Below, one piece after another: positions 1 to 8,492 of a stretch of 12,082 bases of DNA (within the stretch, counting starts at the first letter, position 1; every line of letters starts with the position of its first letter). The notes beneath the pieces were generated by a model. That model was given only the letters and a program-made list of their open reading frames with translations. It was not told where the DNA came from and did not search any database. The translations under genes were made by a program, and so were the position numbers. This DNA is from Rickettsiales bacterium (GTDB taxonomy: Bacteria > Pseudomonadota > Alphaproteobacteria > Rickettsiales > UBA8987), in assembly GCA_020631295.1 (NCBI GenBank), contig JAHDHN010000001.1:1-12082 (forward strand). The letters are read 5' to 3'.

Positions 1-449
1 TCATCCCGGCGGATGGCGGCCAGCACATAAAGCGGCAAACTCATCAGCTCAATTCCCATATATACCAGCATAAAATGCTGCGCAGAAATAAGCACACACA
101 TGCCTACCACAGAAAGCAGCAGCAGCACGGGGTATTCAAACGGGAACAGCCGTGATTCCGACATTTGGCCGTAAGCCAATATCAAGGCACCGGCCGTGGC
201 CAGCAATAACAACAGCTTTGCGCCCACGGTAAAGGCATTTTGCAAATACAGCCCATTAAGCACGGTAACATTGGCATCTTTCACCAGCCATAACAGACCC
301 AGTGACACCAGCACCACCAACAATCCACCACGAAATACCAGGCGCTGATTATGGCTCTGCCCATACACACCCACCAGCAGCAACAGCATCGCAGTGATAC
401 TGAGGAAAATTTCAACGGTTAACGGAGAGAGCTGATAAAACCAATTCAT
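1..449 (-). CDS. nuoN: NADH-quinone oxidoreductase subunit N (5' part; gene continues beyond the left edge)
   Basis: This is the N-terminal 149 residues of NuoN, an antiporter-like proton-pumping subunit in the membrane arm of respiratory complex I. The start is ATG at 449-447, overlapping the nuoM stop as ATGA, and the protein begins MNWFYQLSPLTVEIFLS. Several hydrophobic segments are visible (about 9-27, 38-56, 71-92, 106-126). The stretch GIELMSLPLYVLAAIRRD near residues 132-149 is the classic NuoN signature. Glu134 in it matches the pumping glutamate of the family (Glu133 in E. coli). Family members are about 480 residues, so about two thirds of the gene lies outside the window. A weak GGATCAAG stretch precedes the start inside nuoM, so expression probably relies on coupling to nuoM. 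The identification is secure from both sequence and position as last gene of the nuo block. Confidence 0.95.
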   Translation of the reverse strand, partial: MNWFYQLSPLTVEIFLSITAMLLLLVGVYGQSHNQRLVFRGGLLVVLVSLGLLWLVKDANVTVLNGLYLQNAFTVGAKLLLLLATAGALILAYGQMSESRLFPFEYPVLLLLSVVGMCVLISAQHFMLVYMGIELMSLPLYVLAAIRRD

Positions 450-1954
450 TGCACTTGATCCAATAGGTTATGTACGCTTGCGTTTAGATAGTCGGTAATC
501 AGGCTTGGATAGATACCGAGTATGATGGTGAGGAGCAACAGCACCATTAATGCGGTATATTCCAGCGCGGTCACATCTTTGAGCGCTTCTATTTTTTTGT
601 TCAGCGCTTGGCCGAAAATCACACGCTTTACTAGCCATAGCATGTATGCTGCACCCAGCACCACACCGGTGGCGGTGAAGGCAGCTACGATAGTATTGCT
701 TTGATACGCGCCCAATATCACCAAAAATTCGCCCACAAACCCGCTGGTGGTTGGCAAGCCAACCGAGGCCATGGTAAACATCACAAAGAAGAACGCAAAT
801 TTAGGCATGGAGTGCACTACACCGCCATATTTGGAGATTTCTTTGGTATGCATACGGTCATACAACACACCCACACAGATGAACAAGGCGGCCGATACCA
901 AACCGTGGCTGATCATCTGGAAAATAGCACCTTCCACCGCCTGCGCATTCAGTGCAAACAAGCCAATGGTCACATAGCCCATATGCGCTACGGAAGAATA
1001 GGCAATCAGCTTCTTCATATCCTTCTGCATCAAGGCCACCAGTGAGGTGTAAATCAACGCAATGATGCTAAGCGTATACATGAGTGGTGTAAAATATAAG
1101 GTGGCATCTGGCAGCATTGGCAGGCTAAAGCGAATGAAGCCATACGCGCCCAATTTCAGCAAAATACCGGCCAGAATAACAGAACCCGCCGTAGGTGCTT
1201 GCACATGTGCGTCTGGCAGCCAGGTATGCACCGGCCACATAGGCACCTTCACAGCAAAGCTGGCAAAGAAGGCCAGCCACAGCCATTTTTGTACCGAAAG
1301 GGAGAGTTCTGGCATGCGCTGCATAAGCTCTGGAATATCTGTCGTGCCCAGCTGCACATGCACAAACAATAAGGCAAGAAGCAATAACAGAGAGCCCGCC
1401 AGCGTGTATAAAAAGAATTTGAATGCAGCGTAAACGCGGTTCTCACCGCCCCAAATACCAATGATCAAGAACATGGGGATGAGTGAAGCTTCAAAGAACA
1501 CATAGAAAATCACAAAATCCAGCGCGGCGAACACGCCAATCACCAAGCTTTCCAGCAGCAAAAAGGCAATCATATATTCACGCACTTGTGTGTTGATACT
1601 GCGCCAACTCACCAGCACACAAATGGGCAAAAGCAGCGTGGTAAGCAGAATGAAGAACAGAGAAATACCATCTACACCCATGCGGTAATGAATGTTCGCA
1701 TCTTCAAACCAGCGCACCGTTTCTTGCAGCTGGAACGCGCTGGTGCTTGGATCAAACTTGAACAGTAACAACAGCGAAAAGATGAAGGTCGCCAGCGTTA
1801 CCAACAATGCCACTGCACGTGCGTTAGATGCTTGGCGCTGTATCTTCGCTTCCGTATCTGCCGTGCCGCGCACAAACAGCGCAAGCATCAGCGCACCCAA
1901 CAAGGGCAAGGCCACCAAAAGCGAAAGCAACGGAATGGATTGTATTTCTGCCAT
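446..1954 (-). CDS. nuoM: NADH-quinone oxidoreductase subunit M
   Basis: NuoM is an antiporter-like membrane subunit of complex I that takes part in proton translocation. The 502-residue product has the usual length (about 500) and some 14 hydrophobic helices. Key residues seen are Glu155 in the FFEASLIPMFLIIGIWGG motif (the helix 5 glutamate, Glu144 in E. coli) and Lys236 in KVPMWPVHTWLPDAHVQAP (the helix 7 lysine, Lys234 in E. coli). The run ILLKLGAYG and the later KKLIAYSSVAHMG are also typical of the family. The ATG start at 1954 shares one base with the nuoL stop (TAATG). An AAGGGA ribosome-binding stretch lies about 12 bases upstream, inside nuoL. The TGA stop overlaps the nuoN start. 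The gene looks intact and fully ordinary. Confidence 0.98.
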   Translation of the reverse strand: MAEIQSIPLLSLLVALPLLGALMLALFVRGTADTEAKIQRQASNARAVALLVTLATFIFSLLLLFKFDPSTSAFQLQETVRWFEDANIHYRMGVDGISLFFILLTTLLLPICVLVSWRSINTQVREYMIAFLLLESLVIGVFAALDFVIFYVFFEASLIPMFLIIGIWGGENRVYAAFKFFLYTLAGSLLLLLALLFVHVQLGTTDIPELMQRMPELSLSVQKWLWLAFFASFAVKVPMWPVHTWLPDAHVQAPTAGSVILAGILLKLGAYGFIRFSLPMLPDATLYFTPLMYTLSIIALIYTSLVALMQKDMKKLIAYSSVAHMGYVTIGLFALNAQAVEGAIFQMISHGLVSAALFICVGVLYDRMHTKEISKYGGVVHSMPKFAFFFVMFTMASVGLPTTSGFVGEFLVILGAYQSNTIVAAFTATGVVLGAAYMLWLVKRVIFGQALNKKIEALKDVTALEYTALMVLLLLTIILGIYPSLITDYLNASVHNLLDQVQ

Positions 1955-3918
1955 TAGAACAACATCCCTTCTTTCATCGCAATCCAGGTCAATAAACCAA
2001 TCACACCCAACAGCATCACAAGCGCATAATGATACACCAAACCAGTTTGGATTCGGCTGGCCAACGCACCAATTTTGCGGGCAAGATTAGCCGCACCATT
2101 GGGCCCATAGCCATCCACCATTTTGGTATCCACCGCTAACCACAAAAAACGCCCTAGCCATTTTGTGGGGCGTACAAATAGTGTATCATAGAGCTCATCC
2201 ACATACCATTTGCGGTATAAAAATTGATGCAGTGGCTTGAACGCAGCCACAATTTTTTCTGCCACACCAAACTTCCAGATATACACCACAAAGGCAGTGA
2301 TAAGACCAACAACACCCACAGCAAGCGGTGCTAACTTTACCCATAATGGTGAGTGATGCGCAGCATCCAGCACATTATGCCCATCATGCGAAAGCATGGT
2401 GATCGCGCCCTGCCAGAAGGAAAGATCGCCTGCACCAATATGATATGGCCCGTATAAAATATAGCCCACAAAGAGCGCCCCCAGCGAGAGCACAATCAGC
2501 GGAAATAGCATTACAAATGGTGACTCATGCACATGATCTTGCACTTTTTTGCTCGCGCGCGACGGGCCATGGAAAGTAAGGAAAATCAAACGCCAAGAAT
2601 AGAAGGCGGTCATAGTTGCAGCGGCAATACCCAACCAAAAGGCAAACATGCCCAGCGGATGGTGCAGCTCATGCCCAGCGCCGTAAGCAGACTCAATAAT
2701 CAAATCTTTCGAGAAGAAACCAGAAAGCGGCGGCATCCCCACAATGGCCAAGGTGCCAATCAGCATCATTGCATAAGTTACCGGAATTTTGCGCCATAAA
2801 CCGCCCATGTTACGCATATCTTGCTCATCACTCATCGCATGAATCACCGAGCCAGCACCTAGGAACAAAAGCGCCTTAAAGAAACCATGCGTGAGCAGGT
2901 GGAACATACCCGCAGAATAGGCCGACACACCGCAAGCAAAGAACATATAGCCCAGCTGACTGCAGGTAGAATAGGCAATCACGCGCTTAATATCATGCTG
3001 CGTGAGCGCAATGCTGGCGGCAAAAATACAGGTCACAGCACCCACCAACGTTACCAGTGAAAGTGCCACGGGAGATTGCTCAAAGAGTGGAGAGCAACGC
3101 ACCACCAAGAACACACCAGCTGTTACCATGGTAGCAGCGTGGATCAAGGCAGATACAGGCGTTGGGCCTTCCATCGCATCCGGCAGCCACGTGTGCAAAC
3201 CAAATTGCGCTGATTTACCCATACAGCCAATAAATAGCAGCACGCAAATAAGGGTGATTGCATGGATATCCCAGCCCAAGAATGGCACATAGGCAGCAGA
3301 TTTTGCTTCAGCTTGTGCGAACACCACATCGAATTCCACCGAGCCAAACACGAAGTAACACGCAGCCACACCAAGTGCCAACCCAAAGTCACCCACACGA
3401 TTGACCAAAAAGGCCTTCATGCTGGCCAAATTGGCACTTTCTTTATGGTACCAAAACCCGATCAGTAGGTACGAGCATACGCCCACACCTTCCCAACCCA
3501 CAAAGACTTGCAGCAGATTATCGCTGGTTACCAGCACCAACATGAAGAAGGTAAAGAGTGATAAATAGCTCATAAAACGCTGACGGTGCGCATCATGGCT
3601 CATATAGCCCACACTGTAAATATGCACGAGCGCGGATACAGTGGTCACCAGCACCAGCATCACCGAGGTTATGCTGTCTACCTTCAGTGCCCAATTGGCC
3701 TGAAAACTGCCAATATCCACCCAGCGCAGCAAGGTCACCACATAGCTATTATGGTTATGGAATACATCCACAAATACCACATAGCTGAGTATGGCTGCTA
3801 CACTCACCGCACCTGCCGTGATGAACTGCGCAGCACCCACAGACAAGCGGCGTGTGTTAAGCCCCACAAGGATGGAGGCCAAAAGCGGCAAAAATACAAT
3901 CAGATGAATCGCTTGCAT
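1954..3918 (-). CDS. nuoL: NADH-quinone oxidoreductase subunit L
   Basis: NuoL is the distal antiporter-like subunit of complex I and carries the long lateral helix that runs along the membrane arm. The product is 654 residues, close to the family norm. Expected features are present: Glu143 in VGWEGVGVCSYLLIGFW (helix 5 glutamate), Asp177 in NRVGDFG, Lys235 in GCMGKSAQFGLHTWLPDAMEG (helix 7 lysine), and the following PTPVSALIHAATMVTAGVFL stretch. The C-terminal third contains an extra hydrophilic segment followed by an amphipathic and hydrophobic end consistent with the lateral helix and its anchor. The ATG at 3918 is preceded by an unusually strong Shine-Dalgarno sequence in the 11-base gap after nuoK. 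The TAA stop overlaps the nuoM ATG by one base. Confidence 0.98.
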   Translation of the reverse strand: MQAIHLIVFLPLLASILVGLNTRRLSVGAAQFITAGAVSVAAILSYVVFVDVFHNHNSYVVTLLRWVDIGSFQANWALKVDSITSVMLVLVTTVSALVHIYSVGYMSHDAHRQRFMSYLSLFTFFMLVLVTSDNLLQVFVGWEGVGVCSYLLIGFWYHKESANLASMKAFLVNRVGDFGLALGVAACYFVFGSVEFDVVFAQAEAKSAAYVPFLGWDIHAITLICVLLFIGCMGKSAQFGLHTWLPDAMEGPTPVSALIHAATMVTAGVFLVVRCSPLFEQSPVALSLVTLVGAVTCIFAASIALTQHDIKRVIAYSTCSQLGYMFFACGVSAYSAGMFHLLTHGFFKALLFLGAGSVIHAMSDEQDMRNMGGLWRKIPVTYAMMLIGTLAIVGMPPLSGFFSKDLIIESAYGAGHELHHPLGMFAFWLGIAAATMTAFYSWRLIFLTFHGPSRASKKVQDHVHESPFVMLFPLIVLSLGALFVGYILYGPYHIGAGDLSFWQGAITMLSHDGHNVLDAAHHSPLWVKLAPLAVGVVGLITAFVVYIWKFGVAEKIVAAFKPLHQFLYRKWYVDELYDTLFVRPTKWLGRFLWLAVDTKMVDGYGPNGAANLARKIGALASRIQTGLVYHYALVMLLGVIGLLTWIAMKEGMLF

Positions 3919-3922
3919 TTTT

Positions 3923-3930
3923 CCCTCCCT
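3923..3930 (-). promoter_or_regulatory. Strong ribosome-binding site of nuoL
   Basis: On the minus strand the bases read AGGGAGGG, five bases (measured from the GGAGG core) before the nuoL ATG at 3918. It overlaps the first base of the nuoK TAA stop. This is by far the best Shine-Dalgarno match in the operon; the other junctions use short AAGG or GGG cores buried in the preceding gene. It fixes the nuoL start and suggests nuoL can be initiated independently of nuoK translation. Confidence 0.8.
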
Positions 3931-4241
3931 TACCCGCGCATACGGCTGATGCCGTCTATATCAATGGTTTCACCGTGGCGGAAATAGGCCACCAAAATGG
4001 CCAGCCCAATCGCGGCCTCGGCCGCAGCCACCGTTAAAATCAGCAGGGTAAATACCTGGCCTTCAATATCTTGCATGGCTTGGCTGAATGCCACCAAATT
4101 GATATTTACCGCGAGCAACATCAATTCAATCGCCATTAAAATAGCAATCACATGCTTACGGTTTAAGAAAATTCCGCACACACCAATGGTGAAGAGCAAA
4201 GAAGCCAGGACTAAATAATGCTGTAATGTAATCTCAAACAT
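3930..4241 (-). CDS. nuoK: NADH-quinone oxidoreductase subunit K
   Basis: NuoK is a small membrane subunit of complex I (ND4L homologue) with three transmembrane helices. The product is 103 residues, matching the usual 100-105. Helices are visible at about 8-26, 31-53 and 62-88. Two membrane glutamates needed for proton transfer in the family are present: Glu39 in AIELMLLAVNIN and Glu75 in VAAAEAAIGLAILV (Glu36 and Glu72 in E. coli). The ATG at 4241 shares one base with the nuoJ stop (TAATG), and an AAGGG core lies a few bases upstream. The gene ends 11 bases before nuoL. Nothing in it is unusual. Confidence 0.97.
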   Translation of the reverse strand: MFEITLQHYLVLASLLFTIGVCGIFLNRKHVIAILMAIELMLLAVNINLVAFSQAMQDIEGQVFTLLILTVAAAEAAIGLAILVAYFRHGETIDIDGISRMRG

Positions 4242-4837
4242 TAGATACCCTTTCCGCTTTTTGGCTGCGTGAGCGTAATCGCACGCGCAGCATCACGTGA
4301 CACTTGCGTGGTAATATTCTGGCGTTTTACCTCTTTATTATGACGCAGGGTCAGCACAATCGCGCCGATCATTGCCACCAACAAAATAAGTCCGGCCAGT
4401 TGGAACAGTAAGATATAATCCGTATACAGCACTGCACCAATTGCATGAGTATTGGTTGCTGCATCCGGCATTACAGGGTTGGCTGCTGAAATAGTCACGC
4501 CGCTGGCGGTAACGGCTAAAATAAGCTCAATCAGCAGCAGCAACGCCACGGCCAAACCAAAAGGCAGCATTTTTACAAAGCCATGCTTGATGCGCTCATG
4601 GTTCACATTCAACATCATCACCACAAACAAGAACAGCACGGCGACTGCGCCCACATAGACGATAATCAACAACATTGCGATCAGCTCGGCACCCATCAGC
4701 ACAAACAACGCCGCTGCATTAAAAAATGCCAAGATGAGATATAATACCGAGAATACAGGGTTACGGCTAGACACCACTTTCAGTGCCGAAAACAGCAAAA
4801 TAAACGCAAATAAATAGAAGGTAAGAGCGGTCAACAT
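4241..4837 (-). CDS. nuoJ: NADH-quinone oxidoreductase subunit J
   Basis: NuoJ is the ND6-like membrane subunit of complex I, which sits between the quinone site and the antiporter-like subunits. The 198-residue product has five hydrophobic segments (roughly 2-20, 27-48, 52-77, 89-111, 139-165). The most conserved block, around residues 51-76 (GAELIAMLLIIVYVGAVAVL and following), contains the helix 3 stretch known to form a pi-bulge in solved structures. After helix 5 comes a cytoplasmic tail with EVKRQNITTQVSRDAA, a form of the VKRQ tail that I associate with alphaproteobacterial NuoJ. The ATG at 4837 overlaps the nuoI stop by one base, with a CAGGGAT core upstream. The TAA overlaps the nuoK start. 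Length and motifs leave little doubt. Confidence 0.97.
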   Translation of the reverse strand: MLTALTFYLFAFILLFSALKVVSSRNPVFSVLYLILAFFNAAALFVLMGAELIAMLLIIVYVGAVAVLFLFVVMMLNVNHERIKHGFVKMLPFGLAVALLLLIELILAVTASGVTISAANPVMPDAATNTHAIGAVLYTDYILLFQLAGLILLVAMIGAIVLTLRHNKEVKRQNITTQVSRDAARAITLTQPKSGKGI

Positions 4838-5316
4838 TAGCGGTATCCCTGATCTGCATCAATATTCGCCGCAATGGCCTTTTCCCAACGCTCGCCATTG
4901 GCAAGCAGCTTGTCTTTATTATAAAGTAGCTCCTCATGCGTCTCGGTAGCAAACTCAAAATTCGGCGTTTCCACCACCGCATCCACCGGGCATGCTTCTT
5001 GGCACAGGCCGCAATAAATGCATTTGGTCATGTCAATGTCGTAACGCGTGGTGCGGCGGCTGCCATCTTCGCGCACATCAGCCTCAATCACAATCGCCTG
5101 AGCCGGGCATACTGCCTCGCATAATTTGCACGCAATGCAGCGCTCTTCACCGTTGGGGTAACGACGCAGCGCATGCTCACCACGAAAACGCGGACTTACC
5201 GGGCCTTTTTCATGCGGGTAATTGATGGTCACTTTCTTCTTGAAGAAATAACGCAGCGTGATCCACAATCCTTGCAGAATTTCATAGAGCACAAATTGTT
5301 TCAGTTTCAGTCCCAT
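4837..5316 (-). CDS. nuoI: NADH-quinone oxidoreductase subunit I, 2x[4Fe-4S] ferredoxin-like
   Basis: NuoI carries clusters N6a and N6b, which pass electrons from NuoG toward cluster N2 near the quinone site. The open frame extends upstream to 5373, but I place the start at ATG 5316. The protein then begins MGLKLKQFVLYEILQGLW as in relatives, is 159 residues long (family about 160), and starts just after the nuoH stop (one base between). The longer version would overlap nuoH by more than 50 bases. A GCGGGG stretch in the end of nuoH can serve as ribosome-binding site. The two cluster motifs are CIACKLCEAVCP (Cys60, 63, 66, 70) and CIYCGLCQEACP (Cys99, 102, 105, 109), both complete. The N-terminal 25 residues form the amphipathic segment that lies on the membrane. 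Confidence 0.97.
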   Translation of the reverse strand: MGLKLKQFVLYEILQGLWITLRYFFKKKVTINYPHEKGPVSPRFRGEHALRRYPNGEERCIACKLCEAVCPAQAIVIEADVREDGSRRTTRYDIDMTKCIYCGLCQEACPVDAVVETPNFEFATETHEELLYNKDKLLANGERWEKAIAANIDADQGYR

Positions 5317-5317
5317 A

Positions 5318-6370
5318 TTACCCCGCAAATGCCTCTGAAAGTGGGCCAAATTGAATGCTATAGACCGCTGCAATTACCACCCACACCAAAGTAAGCGGCA
5401 AGAACACCTTCCAGCCCAAACGCATGAGTTGGTCATAACGGTAACGCGGCAAGGCCGCGCGCACCCACAAGAACACAAATAACAGCAAGAAGATTTTAAT
5501 CGCCAGCCAAACAAACCCAGGAATCCAGGTGAAAATGGCCCAATCTGCCGGCGGCAACCACCCGCCTAAGAACAGAATGGAGGTCATCGCACACATCAAA
5601 ATCATATTTGCATATTCGCCTAAGAAAAACAGCGCAAACGGCATGGAAGAATATTCTACGTTAAAACCAGCCACTAGCTCAGCCTCGGCCTCGGGCAAAT
5701 CAAACGGGTGACGGTTGGTTTCTGCCAATGTGGAAATAAAAAATACAATCAGCATTGGGAACAGCACGCCATAATGTGCAAAGGCGAACCAGCCTTGTTC
5801 CTGTTGTGCGGCAATAATATCATGCAAATTGAGTGAGCCGGCAAAGAGTAGCACGGTGATCACAATTAAGCCGATCGATACCTCATAGGACACCATCTGC
5901 GCCGCAGAACGAATGGCACCCAAAAACGCATAGTTGGAATTACTGGCCCAACCGGCAATAATCACGCCATACACACCCAAGGAAGAAATCGCAAATAGAT
6001 ATAAGATACCCACATTGAGATTGGCGATGGAGAAGCCTTCATCCATGGGAATCACTGCCCAACCAATCATGGCCAAAAAGAAAGTCAGCATGGGCGCTAA
6101 GAAGAAAATGCCCTTGCTGGCCAAGGTGGGCACAATGGTTTCCTTAAACATCAATTTCACCGCATCCGCAAACGGTTGCAGCAGCCCAAATGGCCCTACC
6201 ATATTTGGCCCTTTGCGCATTTGCATGGCCGCAATCACGCGGCGCTCCATATAGGTCAAATAGGCCACAGAGATAATCAAAGGCAGCACAATCAGCATTA
6301 TCTTGCCCACAATCAGCAAAGTCGGCAGTATATAAGTTAACCAAAGGTCGCCAGCAAAAAACTCCATCAT
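5318..6370 (-). CDS. nuoH: NADH-quinone oxidoreductase subunit H
   Basis: NuoH (ND1 homologue) is the membrane subunit that forms most of the quinone entry channel and joins the peripheral and membrane arms. The product is 350 residues with about eight hydrophobic helices, close to the family's usual 330-350. Recognisable blocks are YMERRVIAAMQMRKGPN (40-56), GLLQPFADAVK (62-72) and the acidic loop ETNRHPFDLPEAEAELVAGF (217-236). That loop holds Glu217, Arg220, Asp224, Glu227, Glu229 and Glu231, implicated in quinone binding and coupling. The start is ATG ATG at 6370/6367; the first overlaps the nuoG TGA as ATGA, and the second is an equally possible start one codon later. An AAAAAGG stretch lies about eight bases upstream inside nuoG. 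Confidence 0.98.
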   Translation of the reverse strand: MMEFFAGDLWLTYILPTLLIVGKIMLIVLPLIISVAYLTYMERRVIAAMQMRKGPNMVGPFGLLQPFADAVKLMFKETIVPTLASKGIFFLAPMLTFFLAMIGWAVIPMDEGFSIANLNVGILYLFAISSLGVYGVIIAGWASNSNYAFLGAIRSAAQMVSYEVSIGLIVITVLLFAGSLNLHDIIAAQQEQGWFAFAHYGVLFPMLIVFFISTLAETNRHPFDLPEAEAELVAGFNVEYSSMPFALFFLGEYANMILMCAMTSILFLGGWLPPADWAIFTWIPGFVWLAIKIFLLLFVFLWVRAALPRYRYDQLMRLGWKVFLPLTLVWVVIAAVYSIQFGPLSEAFAG

Positions 6371-8400
6371 GCCGCTACCTTTTTCTGCGCTGCAGCATCT
6401 ATAAATTCCTCCACACAGGCAGCCATGGTACGGCTGGCGCGTGCAATCGCATTGCTTTGATAGAACGCATCCTCATAAGCCGCAAAGGGTGCCTTTAAGA
6501 AACCTGCCTTGCCTGGCTTAAACGCTCTGACCTTCGCCGGTGTTGGCTGACCAAGATTCACAAACATATCGCTATGTGCAGCCAAGGCAGCGCGCACCTC
6601 TGCAATGCTGTGATAAGGCATATCAATCTTCAAATAATCACCCAACTCAGACACAATACGCCAATCTTCACGTGCTTCACCCAACGGGAAGGTGGCACGC
6701 TTGGATAATTGCGCACGGCCTTCTAAATTCACATATAGGCCGCTTTTTTCTGTGTATGCCGGTGCAGGCAGAATCACATCCGCTACACTTGCACCTGCAT
6801 CACCGTGATGGCCAATATATACCACAAAAGACTTCTTGGCTTTTTGCACATCAATCTCATCCGCACCAAATAAGAACAGCACCTCAAACTCGCCTTTTTC
6901 GGCTGCATTTAGCATGCCTGCCACATCTTTGCCGCCTTTGCCTGGTACAAAACCTGCTTCCAAGCCACCCACACGGTTAGCCGCTTTTTGCAGCACATTA
7001 AAGCCATTCCAATCGTCACTTTCTGGCACCAATGCACGCGCAGCTTCCAGCACTGCTTTTGCATCGCTGCGCTTGAGCACATCATTGCCCACAATCACCA
7101 TTGGGCGCTTGGCTTTTGGCAACTTGCCTTTCAACGATTCCAACGCCGCAGCATCTGTGCCCAGATGCGTATATTCATAGGTCAAATCTGCCGCATCACC
7201 AACCAACGCAATAGGGAAATTGCCTTGCAAAGAACGCTTGCGGATGCGCGCATTCAAGAGCGGCGCTTCCAAACGCGGATTTGCACCAATAATCAAGCAG
7301 GCATCCGCCTCTTCAATGCCAGAAATGGTGGTGTTAAAACGATAGCTTCCCGGGTTGCTTGCATCATGCAGCGCGCCGTCCTGGCGGCAATCCATATGCG
7401 GTGAGCCCAGCTCTTTTAACAGCTGCTTGGCCACCCACATGGTTTCTGTGTCCACCAAATCACCCGCAATGGCACCAATCTTAGCACCCTCTGTTTTCTT
7501 CAGCTTCTTCACAATGGCTTGATAGGCCGTGTCAAAATCCACCGCCTCCAGCTTGCCTTTGCGACGCAAATACGGACGGTCCAAACGCTGATATTTCAAG
7601 CCATCGCACGCATGGCGTGTCACATCGCTGATCCATTCTTCGTTAATATCTTCATGCAAACGCGGCAACACGCGCAGCACCTCATTGCCCTTGGCGTCCA
7701 CGCGGATATTACTGCCCACTGCGTCCATCACATCCACCGTTTCGGTGTGCGTTAATTCCCAGCTACGGGCCTTGTGCGCATAAGGACGGTTGGTCAGCGC
7801 GCCCACCGGGCACAGATCCACAATATTGCCCGAAAGCTCACTATGAATCGTATTTTCAATAAAGGTACCAATCTCTGTATGCTCGCCACGGCAAAAGGCG
7901 CCCATCTCGCTGGTGCCTGCCACCTCTTCCATAAAACGCACACAGCGCGTACAATGGATACAACGGGTCATATGTGTTTTGATCAGCGGACCAATATATT
8001 TGTCTTTCACACCACGCTTTTGTTCATCAAAACGGCTTTCACCACAGCCAAAGGCCATGGCCTGATCTTGCAAATCACACTCACCGCCTTGGTCACAAAT
8101 GGGGCAATCCAGCGGATGGTTGATCAGCAAAAACTCCATCACACCTTCACGGGCTTTTTTTACCATGGGCGTGTTGGTGTGAATTTTCATACCGTCGCCA
8201 GCAGGCATGGCACAGCTGGCAGCGGGCTTGGGCGGGCCGCCTTCAATCTCCACCAAACACATGCGGCAATTACCCGCAATTTGCAGACGCTCATGATAAC
8301 AAAAACGAGGCACTTCCACCGCGGCCTGCTCGCAGACTTGCAGCACCGTCATGCCGGGGGTAAATTCTACTTCCTGATGATTTACAAATGCCGTGGGCAT
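6367..8400 (-). CDS. nuoG: NADH-quinone oxidoreductase subunit G (Fe-S protein)
   Basis: NuoG is the large peripheral-arm subunit that carries electrons from NuoE/NuoF to NuoI. I start it at ATG 8400 (MPTAFVNHQEVEF), as in relatives, giving 677 residues; an in-frame TTG at 8412 is a poorer choice. All ligands for three clusters are seen: the 2Fe-2S site with Cys34, 45, 48 and 63; the His-containing 4Fe-4S site HPLDCPICDQGGEC with His95, Cys99, 102 and 108; and a third site CIHCTRC with Cys147, 150, 153 plus Cys197 in IVDLCPVGAL. The extra N7 cluster found in E. coli and Thermus is absent. The C-terminal two thirds is the degenerate molybdopterin-oxidoreductase-like domain, with IIGANPRLEAPLLNARIRKR around residues 375-394. 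nuoF, its usual upstream neighbour, is missing here. Confidence 0.97.
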   Translation of the reverse strand: MPTAFVNHQEVEFTPGMTVLQVCEQAAVEVPRFCYHERLQIAGNCRMCLVEIEGGPPKPAASCAMPAGDGMKIHTNTPMVKKAREGVMEFLLINHPLDCPICDQGGECDLQDQAMAFGCGESRFDEQKRGVKDKYIGPLIKTHMTRCIHCTRCVRFMEEVAGTSEMGAFCRGEHTEIGTFIENTIHSELSGNIVDLCPVGALTNRPYAHKARSWELTHTETVDVMDAVGSNIRVDAKGNEVLRVLPRLHEDINEEWISDVTRHACDGLKYQRLDRPYLRRKGKLEAVDFDTAYQAIVKKLKKTEGAKIGAIAGDLVDTETMWVAKQLLKELGSPHMDCRQDGALHDASNPGSYRFNTTISGIEEADACLIIGANPRLEAPLLNARIRKRSLQGNFPIALVGDAADLTYEYTHLGTDAAALESLKGKLPKAKRPMVIVGNDVLKRSDAKAVLEAARALVPESDDWNGFNVLQKAANRVGGLEAGFVPGKGGKDVAGMLNAAEKGEFEVLFLFGADEIDVQKAKKSFVVYIGHHGDAGASVADVILPAPAYTEKSGLYVNLEGRAQLSKRATFPLGEAREDWRIVSELGDYLKIDMPYHSIAEVRAALAAHSDMFVNLGQPTPAKVRAFKPGKAGFLKAPFAAYEDAFYQSNAIARASRTMAACVEEFIDAAAQKKVAA

Positions 8401-8492
8401 AATGCGATCCAACCTTCACAAAAATCTCGGGCATTCTATGACGAAATTTTACCCAGGCTGCAAGGAGAAATCACGCCTTTATTGTACTTAAT
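8401..8492 (-). promoter_or_regulatory. Leader between the unknown gene and nuoG; weak promoter candidate
   Basis: This 92-base gap is the only one in the minus-strand block long enough to hold a promoter for nuoG to nuoN. On the minus strand TTGCAG (8463-8458) is followed 19 bases later by TAGAAT (8438-8433), a poor but possible -35/-10 pair. TAAAAT (8451-8446) is a second -10-like hexamer. A GAAGG stretch lies about 12 bases before the nuoG ATG. I see no hairpin followed by a T run, so transcription from upstream could continue into nuoG. The promoter call is a guess from consensus alone. Confidence 0.25.

Noticed and set aside
4837..5373. Longer nuoI form starting at 5373
   Set aside because: It would overlap nuoH by 56 bases and add 19 residues not found in relatives; the ATG at 5316 sits right after the nuoH stop and gives the normal length.
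8401..8412. nuoG start at TTG 8412
   Set aside because: The ATG at 8400 gives the usual MPxxxV-type N-terminus; the TTG adds four residues without a better ribosome-binding site.
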